Assembly (NCBI GenBank): GCA_039177895.1
Contig: JBCDFO010000155.1
Location: 1-10,170 of the forward strand
Length of the DNA stretch: 10,170 nt
Direction of reading: 5' to 3'
Source of the DNA: JBCBEX01 sp039177895
Lineage (GTDB): Bacteria; Bacteroidota; Rhodothermia; Rhodothermales; Rubricoccaceae
A program made the position numbers and the translations under genes. This document shows positions 1-6,198 of this stretch, piece by piece. How positions within the stretch are numbered: position 1 is the stretch's first letter; the number at the start of each line of letters is the position of its first letter. The notes below the pieces were generated by a model. It searched no databases, was not told where the DNA came from, and saw only the letters and a list, made by a program, of their open reading frames with translations.

Positions 1-74
1 CCGTCCCAAGCTGTAACATTCCCCTGAGCCCATCCGTCAACCCCGACCGTTTCTGCCGAACCTGACCCCACCCC

Positions 75-1559
75 ATGCACCTCCGCCTCCTCGTCATCGC
101 GGTTCTGCTAGCCGCCCCCGCCGCCTTCGCCCAAGAGGCGCGCACCATCTCGTTCGACGAAGCCGTTCGCATCGCGCTCGACCAGAACGTGCGCCTCCAG
201 CAGGCCGAACTCACCACCGAGACCGCCGACCTCGACGTCACCCGGCAGCGCGCACGGATGTTCTTGCCCACCATCGACGCGTCGATGCGGCCCTCGCAGC
301 AGTACGGTCTTGCCTTCAACCAGACAACAGGCGCGTTGGAGAACCAGACGACCAACGTCCTGTCTGCCGACATCTCGGGCAACGTGAACCTATTCAATGG
401 CTTCGCGGACCAGGCCGGGCTCGCGGCAGCGCGGCTCCGCGCCCGCTCTGGCGCGCTCTCCGAGGAGCGCACGCGCCAGGACGTGGTCTTCGAGGTCGCC
501 TCGCGCTACCTCCAGGTGCTCCTCGATGAGCAACTCGTGGCAATCCAGGAAGAGGCTGTTGAGGCGGAGCGGGTGCAGGTCGAGCGCATCCAGAGCCTCG
601 TGGACGCGGGGGCCCGCCCGGCCGTGGACGTGTTGCGGCAGGAGGCGCTGGCCGCCGAGCGTGAACTGGCCTTGCTCCGTGCACAGAACGCGGCCACGGT
701 GTCGGCGACCCAACTCGTGCAGACGCTGCAGCTCGATCCCTTCGGAGACTACACCTTCACCGCGCCGCCGCTCGAAGCGCTCGAGACCACCTTCCAGGCA
801 TTCGACTTGGACGAACTCCTCCGCGGCGCGCTCGACGCCCGCGACGACCTCCGTGCGCAGGAACTGGAGATTCAGGCGCTCGGCCAGGACATCAAGCAGG
901 CTCGAGCCGGCTACCTCCCGTCGGTGACGCTCTTCGCAGGCTACGGCTCCAGCTACGCCAGTTCGGCCCAGCGGACCGCTACTGATGCCGACGGAAATGC
1001 CATCGTGACGCGGCCACCTGCTCGTGTGCTCACCGAGAGCGGAGAGCCCGTCGTGATCGTCGATGAGGATGTCACCCAGGAGTTCCTAGTGGGTGGGTCG
1101 TTCGCTATTGAGGACACGCCGTTCTCCGACCAGTTCTTCGACACCAACCGCGGCGGCAACATCGGCCTCTCGATCAACATCCCGATCTTCGACCGCTTCC
1201 AGACACGGACGCAGGTGCAGCAGGCCCGCATCCGCGCCGACAACGCCCGCCTCGTGCTGGAGGGGCTGGAGCAGAGCGTTGCGCTGGAGGTCCGCCAGGC
1301 CTACCTCGACTACGAGAACGCCGACCGGGCGCTCGCCGTGTCGGCCGTCCAGGTCGAGTCCGCCGAGGCGGCTCTGGAGGTGGAGCAGGAGCGCTACGAG
1401 TTCGGTGCGTCGACCTTCGCCGACCTCGCGCAGGCGCGCGCCGCCGCCGTGCAGGCGCAGTCCGACCGCGCCCAGGCCGTCTACACGTTCTTCTTCCGCC
1501 GCCGCCTCCTCGACTACGCCCTCGGCTCGCTCGACTTCACGCAGCCGCTGTTTGAATGA
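75..1559 (+). CDS. TolC-family outer-membrane efflux channel
   Basis: Predicted outer-membrane component of a tripartite exporter, forming a trimeric beta-barrel with a periplasmic alpha-helical tunnel through which an inner-membrane pump expels its substrate. The 494-residue product starts with a signal peptide (hydrophobic run 4-18, likely cleavage after AFA at 19). It then shows the duplicated TolC pattern: long coiled-coil helices at about 110-215 and 375-470, each preceded by beta segments (about 95-108 ending NLFNGF, and 362-372 with INIPIFD). The motif SQQYGLAFNQTTG near 74-86 is typical of Bacteroidota-type members. Residues about 293-358 form an unusually long loop between the beta strands of the second half. 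The start is the only ATG before the signal peptide; the leader is C-rich with no Shine-Dalgarno. The adaptor and ATPase genes follow on the same strand, after an antisense gene. Family call is secure; the substrate is unknown. Confidence 0.93.
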   Translation: MHLRLLVIAVLLAAPAAFAQEARTISFDEAVRIALDQNVRLQQAELTTETADLDVTRQRARMFLPTIDASMRPSQQYGLAFNQTTGALENQTTNVLSADISGNVNLFNGFADQAGLAAARLRARSGALSEERTRQDVVFEVASRYLQVLLDEQLVAIQEEAVEAERVQVERIQSLVDAGARPAVDVLRQEALAAERELALLRAQNAATVSATQLVQTLQLDPFGDYTFTAPPLEALETTFQAFDLDELLRGALDARDDLRAQELEIQALGQDIKQARAGYLPSVTLFAGYGSSYASSAQRTATDADGNAIVTRPPARVLTESGEPVVIVDEDVTQEFLVGGSFAIEDTPFSDQFFDTNRGGNIGLSINIPIFDRFQTRTQVQQARIRADNARLVLEGLEQSVALEVRQAYLDYENADRALAVSAVQVESAEAALEVEQERYEFGASTFADLAQARAAAVQAQSDRAQAVYTFFFRRRLLDYALGSLDFTQPLFE

Positions 1560-1599
1560 GTGCGGCCGTTTGACCGTGTTCCCGTGTTGCTGTGGGTTG
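1560..1599 (+). repeat. Octamer array 1 (5 units, GTG orientation)
   Basis: Five contiguous 8-bp units begin at 1560, 1568, 1576, 1584 and 1592. All start GT and four start GTG; the unit at 1584 is GTGTTGCT, close to the family consensus GTGTTGCC. The array starts on the base after the TolC stop codon and ends on the base before the stop codon of the convergent four-helix-bundle gene, so it fills the 40-bp gap exactly. It is the inverted partner of the array at 2021-2060. The phase is read directly; function is unknown. Confidence 0.75.
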
Positions 1600-1965
1600 C
1601 TAGCGCCTGCGCAGGTGCTTCATTAAGCCACTGAGCATCCTGGCAATGTCATGCGCCTCAGCATGCAGCTCTTCAAACATCGCTTCATCGATATAGCCCG
1701 CGTCTTTAGCGACGTACAGCTGTGCTCTCAGTTCGCCCGCAGAGCCTCGGGCGATCCCAAGAAACTGGTGAAATTCCTTCCGGCTGTGCCGCTCAAATCC
1801 TTCTGCAATGTTCGACATCACGGATACGCTCGCCCTTCGCATTTGACGAACGAGATCGCGGTCAGCGGCAAAGCGAGCGCGCTTTGAGACCGTGTAGATC
1901 TGACTTGTCAAGGCACGTGCTTTCTGCCAAGCCCGTATATCCTCGAAGGAGGTAAACGTCGCCAT
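1600..1965 (-). CDS. Four-helix-bundle protein (S23/23S rRNA intervening-sequence family)
   Basis: A 121-residue, highly charged, all-helical protein with family hallmarks: FEDIRAWQKAR near the N-terminus (7-17), SNIAEGFER in the second helix (51-59), then a KEFHQFL/ARGSAGEL stretch (63-79) and QLYVAKDAGYI (82-92). Length is normal for the family. Members were first seen in insertions within 23S rRNA genes and are common as free-standing genes in Bacteroidota; they are distantly related to the Avd accessory proteins of diversity-generating retroelements. Biochemical function is not established. There is no rRNA here. The gene lies antisense between the TolC and adaptor genes and is bracketed by inverted octamer arrays. 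A hand count gives about 55% GC over 1621-1980, well below the coding neighbours, which suggests acquisition. The start is the ATG at 1965, just before the conserved N-terminal block. Confidence 0.88.
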   Translation of the reverse strand: MATFTSFEDIRAWQKARALTSQIYTVSKRARFAADRDLVRQMRRASVSVMSNIAEGFERHSRKEFHQFLGIARGSAGELRAQLYVAKDAGYIDEAMFEELHAEAHDIARMLSGLMKHLRRR

Positions 1966-2020
1966 AGTCGATGCTGAGTTTGGTCGATAGGCTCTCTAGA
2001 CACATGCGCCTCCCTTGATG

Positions 2021-2060
2021 TAACCCACGGCAACACAGCCGCACTGCAACACGGAAACAC
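2021..2060 (-). repeat. Octamer array 2 (5 units, inverted relative to array 1)
   Basis: Read on the minus strand from 2060 down, five contiguous 8-bp units all begin GTG; the unit at 2036-2029 matches the consensus GTGTTGCC exactly. On the plus strand the units read as GGCAACAC-type blocks ending CAC. The array lies 43 bp upstream of the adaptor start codon. Its unit nearest the four-helix-bundle gene (2028-2021, GTGGGTTA) matches the equivalent inner unit of array 1 (1592-1599, GTGGGTTG) at seven of eight positions, as expected of a paired element end. The whole 41-bp ends (1560-1600 and 2020-2060 reversed) agree at 28 positions by hand alignment. Confidence 0.75.
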
Positions 2061-2103
2061 TTCCCACCCCACGAGCCCCACTCGTACTTCCTCCATCCGC
2101 CCT

Positions 2104-3486
2104 ATGGCATCCTCATCGAGTCCCACCAAGAAAATCCTCATCGGCCTCGGCGTGTTGCTCGTGCTGGTCGTCCTCCTGATGGTCATCGGCAACGCGACGG
2201 GGGCGCTAGGCGGCGGGCCGGGCGGCATGGAGGTCGAGACAGCTGAGGCGCAGGTGCGCACGGTCACGCAGACCGTCACAGCGTCCGGCAAGGTGCAGCC
2301 GGAGATCGAGGTCAAGATCGCCTCCGATGTCTCGGGCGAGATCATCCGCCTCACCGTGGAGGAGGGCGACCGCGTCGAGCGCGGGCAACTCCTCGTGCAG
2401 GTGCAGCCGGAGGTCTACATCACGCAGCGCGACCAGGCGCGCGCCGGCCTCCTCCAGGCGCAGGCCGATAGCGCCCGCGCCGCCGCCGAACTGATCCGCG
2501 CCCGCACCGAACTCGACCGCCAGCAGGCCCTCTTCGAGCGGCAGGCCGTCTCCGACGCCGACCTCGTCGCGGCTCGCGCCTCCGCCGATGTGGCGAAGGC
2601 CAACCTCGACGCCGCGAGCTTCCGCACCGAGAGCAGCCGCGCGATCTTGGAGCAGGCGGCTACCGAGCTCCGCCGGACGAGCATCTACGCCCCGATGAGC
2701 GGGACCGTGAGCCAGCTCAACGTGGAGGAGGGCGAACGCGTCGTCGGAACGGCGCAGTTCGACGGGACGGAGCTGATGCGCATCGCCGAGCTGACCCAGA
2801 TGCTCCTCGAAGTGGACATCAACGAGAACGACATCGTGAACATCGCGCTCGCGGACACGGCGCGCGTGGAGATCGATGCCTACCCGGAGCAGCCGTTCCA
2901 CGGTGTCGTCACGCAGATCGCCAACTCGGCGCGTGTGGAGGGAGCCGGTACCCAGGAGCAGATCACCAACTTCCCCGTCGAGGTCCGCATCGTCAGCGAC
3001 GAGGACAGTCCGCTTGTGGCGAGCCAGCCTGGCGAGATCCCGACGGCCCCCACGGCGCAGCTCCGCCCCGGCATGAGCGGCACCGTGGACGTGTTCACGG
3101 AGACCGTCCCGAATGCGATCGTGGTGCCGATCCAGGCCGTCACCGTTCGCGACTTCAACAACCTCGAGCGCGCCGACGAGGAGGGCGGGGACGACGGCGA
3201 CGAGTCGGAGGACGGTGCTGAAGGCGAGGCCACGCCCGTTAACACCTTCGAAGTCGTCGAGGAAGACCTCCGCCGGATCGTGTTCGTCGTCCGGGACGGC
3301 AAGGCCGAGATCGCCGAGGTCGTCACGGGCATCGCCGACGACACCTACATCGAGATCCGCTCAGGTCTCCAGGCGGGCGATCAGGTCATCACTGGCCCCT
3401 TCCGCGCGCTCCGCACTGAACTCAAGCCTGGCCAGACCGTCGAGATCGGCGGCGGCGACAGCGACCGCCGAGGCCGCCGCAGCTAA
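2104..3486 (+). CDS. Periplasmic adaptor (membrane fusion) protein, MacA/HlyD type
   Basis: Membrane-anchored adaptor expected to bridge an inner-membrane ABC transporter to the TolC-like channel encoded upstream. The 460-residue protein has an N-terminal membrane anchor (about 10-29), a biotinyl-lipoyl half-domain (about 62-102, SGKVQPEIEVKIAS), a helical hairpin (about 105-190), and the second lipoyl half (about 192-228, TSIYAPMSGTVSQLNVEEGE). A beta-barrel domain (about 233-345, with LRPGMSGTVDV) and a membrane-proximal domain (about 388-447) follow. The order LRPGMSG, then VVPIQAV, then GLQAGDQVITG is typical of MacA-like adaptors paired with MacB/LolD-type ATPases. Residues about 355-376 are an almost purely acidic, Gly-rich insertion. 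The ATG at 2104 fits the anchor; no Shine-Dalgarno is visible. An octamer array lies just upstream and another begins five bases after the stop. Substrate unknown. Confidence 0.93.
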   Translation: MASSSSPTKKILIGLGVLLVLVVLLMVIGNATGALGGGPGGMEVETAEAQVRTVTQTVTASGKVQPEIEVKIASDVSGEIIRLTVEEGDRVERGQLLVQVQPEVYITQRDQARAGLLQAQADSARAAAELIRARTELDRQQALFERQAVSDADLVAARASADVAKANLDAASFRTESSRAILEQAATELRRTSIYAPMSGTVSQLNVEEGERVVGTAQFDGTELMRIAELTQMLLEVDINENDIVNIALADTARVEIDAYPEQPFHGVVTQIANSARVEGAGTQEQITNFPVEVRIVSDEDSPLVASQPGEIPTAPTAQLRPGMSGTVDVFTETVPNAIVVPIQAVTVRDFNNLERADEEGGDDGDESEDGAEGEATPVNTFEVVEEDLRRIVFVVRDGKAEIAEVVTGIADDTYIEIRSGLQAGDQVITGPFRALRTELKPGQTVEIGGGDSDRRGRRS

Positions 3487-3491
3487 GCGAG

Positions 3492-3531
3492 GTGAGCCCG
3501 TGTAGCCGTATCCCTGTGCGGCCGTGAGGGC
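3492..3531 (+). repeat. Octamer array 3 (5 units, GTG orientation)
   Basis: Five contiguous 8-bp units begin at 3492, 3500, 3508, 3516 and 3524; all start GT and four start GTG. The unit at 3516 (GTGCGGCC) is identical to the first unit of the array at 1560. It begins five bases after the adaptor stop codon and faces the inverted array at 3562-3601 across only 30 bp. The outer units also form the 8-bp stem described at 3492-3535. Confidence 0.7.
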
Positions 3532-3535
3532 TCAC
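3492..3535 (+). terminator. Possible intergenic hairpin/attenuator between adaptor and ATPase genes
   Basis: GTGAGCCC (3492-3499) is perfectly complementary to GGGCTCAC (3528-3535). Inside, GCCG (3505-3508) can pair with CGGC (3519-3522). The next bases are TTTCTGTCC and then a short T-rich stretch (ACTTTTCC), so in the plus-strand transcript this could be a weak terminator or attenuator lowering ATPase expression relative to the adaptor. Against this, the loop is large and the T-run is interrupted; the complementarity may be a by-product of the octamer array. Confidence 0.3.
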
Positions 3536-3561
3536 TTTCTGTCCACTTTTCCTGTTCTGCT

Positions 3562-3601
3562 TCAGCCACGGCAGCACAGCACAACCGAAACACGGCAGCA
3601 C
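3562..3601 (-). repeat. Octamer array 4 (5 units, inverted relative to array 3)
   Basis: Read on the minus strand from 3601 down, five contiguous 8-bp units all begin GT and four begin GTG; two of them (3601-3594 and 3577-3570) are the same, GTGCTGCC. On the plus strand this gives an A/C-rich leader ending four bases before the ATG of the ATPase gene, in the place a ribosome-binding site would occupy. With array 3 it forms an inverted pair with no gene inside. Confidence 0.72.
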
Positions 3602-3605
3602 GTCT

Positions 3606-4322
3606 ATGGACCCCGTCATTCGCATCGAAGACGTCTGGAAGACCTACCAGATGGGTACGCAGGAGGTGCACGCGCTGCGCGGCCTCTCGCTGGAGGTGCA
3701 CCCCAACGAGTATGTCGCCATCATGGGCCCGTCCGGCTCGGGCAAGTCGACGCTGATGAACATCATCGGCTGCCTCGACGTGCCGACCTCCGGCAGCTAC
3801 GTCCTCGACGGCCGCGACGTGAGTCGCCTCTCGGACGACGCCCTCGCCGACGTGCGCAACCGCGAAATCGGCTTCGTCTTCCAGACGTTCAACCTGCTCG
3901 CGCGCCAGACGTGCCTGCAGAACGTCGAGTTGCCGCTCATTTACGCGGGCGTCTCGAAGCGCGAGCGTCGCGAGCGTGCCGCCGAGGTCCTCACCGACGT
4001 GGGCCTCGGCGACCGCATCGAGCACAAGCCGAACGAACTCTCCGGCGGCCAGCGTCAGCGCGTGGCTGTGGCGCGGGCGCTCATCAACCGCCCGGCGATC
4101 CTCCTCGCCGACGAGCCGACAGGCAACCTCGACACCGCGACGAGCGAGGACATTATGCGGCTCTTCGAGACGCTCTACCGGCAGGGCAACACGCTGCTCG
4201 TGGTCACGCACGAGGAGGACATCGCGCAGCACGCGCGCCGCGTCGTCCGCCTGCGCGACGGCCTCGTGGAGTCGGACACGCCCGTGACCAACCCGACGCT
4301 CGCCGACGCAGTGGCAGTCTAG
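3606..4322 (+). CDS. ABC transporter ATP-binding protein, LolD/MacB-type
   Basis: Cytoplasmic nucleotide-binding subunit that would power an inner-membrane permease of the MacB/FtsX/LolCE class. The 238 residues contain a complete catalytic set: Walker A GPSGSGKST (41-49), Q-loop glutamine at 93 (VFQTFNLLA), signature LSGGQ (145-149), Walker B ILLADE with catalytic Glu170, D-loop NLDT, and H-loop His202. The MNIIGCLD and PTSG stretches after Walker A are characteristic of this subfamily. There is no fused membrane domain, so a separate permease is needed; none follows, because the next gene is convergent. The ATG at 3606 directly follows an octamer array and has no Shine-Dalgarno. With the adaptor and TolC-like genes upstream it implies a tripartite export system. 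Family call is very secure; cargo unknown. Confidence 0.95.
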   Translation: MDPVIRIEDVWKTYQMGTQEVHALRGLSLEVHPNEYVAIMGPSGSGKSTLMNIIGCLDVPTSGSYVLDGRDVSRLSDDALADVRNREIGFVFQTFNLLARQTCLQNVELPLIYAGVSKRERRERAAEVLTDVGLGDRIEHKPNELSGGQRQRVAVARALINRPAILLADEPTGNLDTATSEDIMRLFETLYRQGNTLLVVTHEEDIAQHARRVVRLRDGLVESDTPVTNPTLADAVAV

Positions 4323-4324
4323 GC

Positions 4325-4537
4325 CTACTTGACGCTCTTGCCCGTCTCGAAGCCAACGGCACCTGACTCCTCGGCCTCGCGCACTTTCTCCGGATCGGGT
4401 GCGATGATCGTCTTCTCGACGCTCGGCTCGGCAGTGGTCATCGGGTCCGTGCCGATACTGGGCTGAATATCGGGGTCGCCCGTGCCGCTCCGGTCATTGC
4501 GGACGTAGTCGGGCATGGAGGTGTCGGGGGTAGCCAT
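4325..4537 (-). CDS. Small hypothetical protein, 70 residues
   Basis: Not recognised. The product is short, hydrophilic and rich in Pro, Asp, Glu, Thr and Ser, with no signal peptide, membrane segment or cysteine. It looks largely disordered, with one possible short helix (about 48-57, DPEKVREAEE). It lies downstream of the histidine kinase on the same strand after 79 bp and could be the last gene of that transcript. Its stop codon is two bases from the stop codon of the convergent ABC ATPase, and the tight packing supports a real gene. The ATG at 4537 follows a pyrimidine-rich leader (CTTCCCC) like other starts in this window. A second ATG seven codons in is possible. Conservation in relatives would decide whether it is coding. 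Confidence 0.6.
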   Translation of the reverse strand: MATPDTSMPDYVRNDRSGTGDPDIQPSIGTDPMTTAEPSVEKTIIAPDPEKVREAEESGAVGFETGKSVK

Positions 4538-4616
4538 GGGGAAGCGCGCTGATCGGAAAGAAGGGCAGACCTTCTACGCCCAGCGTTGCTCGCCGTTCGC
4601 CAGCCCCGCTGTGGAC

Positions 4617-6125
4617 CTACGCCATCTCGGCGTCCTCCATGTCCTGGGCTGCAGGGACGTACTCCGCGAGCGGCAACTCGAAGTAGAACCGGGAGCCGCG
4701 GCCCGTGATGCTCTCGACGTGGATCTGCTCACCGTGGGCTTGGAGAATCTGCTTTACGATGCTCAGGCCGAGGCCCGTGCCGCCCTCCTTGCGGCTGCGC
4801 GCCGTGTCCACGCGGTAGAACCGCTCGAAGATGCGGTCGAGCGCCTCCTCGGGGATCCCCCGTCCGGTGTCGAGGACCTCGACGCGGACCTTCTCCTTGC
4901 GCTGGCGGAGGCGGGCCCGCACGCTGCCCGTCTCGGAGTAGTTGACCGCGTTCTCGATCAGGTTGGTGAGCACCTGGCGGATGCGGGCCCGGTCGGCCCA
5001 GACCTCGGCAGCGGGGTTGTCGAAGGCGAGGTCGAGTCCCTTCGTGTGTGCTTTCGGCACCACCGTCTCCGAGACTTCCTCGACGAGCTCCTGGAGGTCG
5101 AAGCGCTCGGGGTGGATCAGGTCCTCGCGGTACTCCAGTTTGGCGATCTCGATGAGGTCGCTGAAGAGGTTGTTGAGGCGTTCGAGGTTGGCGAGGCCCT
5201 TCGTGGCGTAGCGCTGGCGGAGGTTGGGCGGGAGGTCGGACGAGCCGAGCGCTTCGAGGTAGCCTGAGACGGCGAAAATAGGGTTCTTGACCTCGTGGCT
5301 GACGTTGCCGATGAACTCGTTCTGGATCTGCTGCATCCGCTGGAGCTCGTCCACCTCGCCGCGGAAGCGTTCAGCCATCGAGTTGAGGCTGCGTGCGAGG
5401 TCTTGGATCTCGGAGGCGCGCGTGAGCACGCGGATCTGCTTGTCGGTCTCGCCCGCATCGATGCGCTGGGCGATGCGGCTGATCGCGGAGAGCGGCCCGA
5501 CGATTTTCTGCGCGGCGAGCCAGGCGGCCACGAGCGCGAGGACGAGCGCGAGCGCCATCCCGAGCACGAGCGTCGCCTGCATCTTGCGGACGACCTCGAA
5601 GAGCGGACTGCGCGCTTCGCCGAGCCGAACGAGCAGCCCGCTCGTAGGCCGCCATACGGCCACGTAGAGGGTTTGGTCGGACACGCTGCCGCCCACGGTA
5701 CGGCGCTCGTGAAACCCGACACCAGGCTCCGACGCGTCGCCCCCCAGCGCCGCTTCCACCTCGGGGCGGTCGTAGAAGTCGGGCTCGTCCACGGTGCCCT
5801 CGTCGGCGGCGTTGGCGAGGACGGCGTCGCGCGTGGCGAGAGCGACGTCGAGCCGGTTGGCCGCCGCGATCTCGCGCACGACGAGCGCCCGCTGCGTCGC
5901 CGGGACGGCCTCGATCTGCGCCGCGATGCGCTCGGCCTGGAGCCGCACCGTCTCGCGGGCGGCATCGCGCACCTGCACGCGGAGCACGAGCAGCACGTAG
6001 AGCCCGATGCCCACCGCGCTCGCGCCCACGAAGAGCGCGAACGTGAGCATCATCCACGTCTGCGTCGACGCCCGCCGCGGCACGAGCGCCCGGTGCAGCC
6101 GGGTCCAGAGACGGCGGAGGTTCAT
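4617..6125 (-). CDS. Sensor histidine kinase (HAMP, HisKA, HATPase_c)
   Basis: Membrane sensor kinase that would autophosphorylate and pass phosphate to the response regulator encoded just upstream. The 502 residues have a first membrane helix (about 27-49), an extracytoplasmic sensor region (about 50-182), a second membrane helix (about 183-205), HAMP (about 206-258), a dimerisation/phosphoacceptor domain with His277 in NVSHEVKNPIF, and an ATPase domain with N-box NLIENAVNYS (387-396), G1 DTGRGIP (419-425), F-box FERFYRVD (433-440) and G2 GGTGLGLSIVK (448-458). The H-box reads HEVKNP rather than the commoner HELRTP, but no catalytic residue is missing. The layout is PhoR/VicK-like; the signal cannot be read from the sequence. 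The gene follows the regulator by 73 bp containing a heptamer-repeat palindrome. The ATG at 6125 gives a plausible basic cytoplasmic N-terminus. Confidence 0.95.
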   Translation of the reverse strand: MNLRRLWTRLHRALVPRRASTQTWMMLTFALFVGASAVGIGLYVLLVLRVQVRDAARETVRLQAERIAAQIEAVPATQRALVVREIAAANRLDVALATRDAVLANAADEGTVDEPDFYDRPEVEAALGGDASEPGVGFHERRTVGGSVSDQTLYVAVWRPTSGLLVRLGEARSPLFEVVRKMQATLVLGMALALVLALVAAWLAAQKIVGPLSAISRIAQRIDAGETDKQIRVLTRASEIQDLARSLNSMAERFRGEVDELQRMQQIQNEFIGNVSHEVKNPIFAVSGYLEALGSSDLPPNLRQRYATKGLANLERLNNLFSDLIEIAKLEYREDLIHPERFDLQELVEEVSETVVPKAHTKGLDLAFDNPAAEVWADRARIRQVLTNLIENAVNYSETGSVRARLRQRKEKVRVEVLDTGRGIPEEALDRIFERFYRVDTARSRKEGGTGLGLSIVKQILQAHGEQIHVESITGRGSRFYFELPLAEYVPAAQDMEDAEMA

Positions 6126-6136
6126 AGCGGAGGGGG

Positions 6137-6196
6137 CTGTCAGCTATCGGCTGTCGGCCTGCAGGACACCGACAGCCGACAGCCGTGAGCCGATAG
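6137..6196. repeat. Inverted heptamer-repeat element between regulator and kinase genes
   Basis: On the plus strand three 7-bp units (starting 6137, 6144 and 6151, of the type CTGTCGG) are followed by an 11-bp centre at 6158-6168 containing CCTGCAGG, then four units in inverse orientation (starting 6169, 6176, 6183 and 6190, of the type CCGACAG). This gives strong self-complementarity: 6143-6152 pairs perfectly with 6188-6197, and alternatively 6148-6158 pairs with 6175-6185. It occupies most of the 73-bp gap between the regulator stop and the kinase start. In the minus-strand transcript it would be a stable hairpin, able to act as a terminator, mRNA stabiliser or translational separator. There is no T-run. 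Confidence 0.8.
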
Positions 6197-6198
6197 CC

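Noticed and set aside
1..74. Possible end of a preceding gene at the left edge.
   Set aside because: Stops occur early in all three plus-strand frames (14, 25 and 63) and the fragment is too short to recognise any protein.
1604..1619. Imperfect palindrome around CCTGCGCAGG as a terminator between the convergent genes.
   Set aside because: It lies inside the four-helix-bundle coding sequence (HLRRR end) and has no T-run.
1600..1965. Four-helix-bundle gene as evidence of a 23S rRNA intervening sequence or a diversity-generating retroelement.
   Set aside because: No rRNA sequence, reverse transcriptase or template/variable repeat is present in the window. Free-standing copies of this family are common.
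1865..2016. AAGGGAGG on the minus strand (2016-2009) followed by an ATG at 2005, opening a 47-codon frame upstream of and overlapping the four-helix-bundle gene.
   Set aside because: The spacing to the ATG is only three bases, the frame is out of phase with the conserved gene and it encodes nothing recognisable. The site is 43 bases from the real start at 1965, too far to serve it.
1560..3601. CRISPR array interpretation of the repeated units.
   Set aside because: The repeats are 8 bp with no unique spacers, occur in separate 40-48 bp blocks in both orientations, and no cas gene is present.
4515..6188. Long plus-strand open frames opposite the histidine kinase.
   Set aside because: They are antisense shadows caused by high GC in third codon positions. 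The minus strand encodes a complete kinase with all its motifs.
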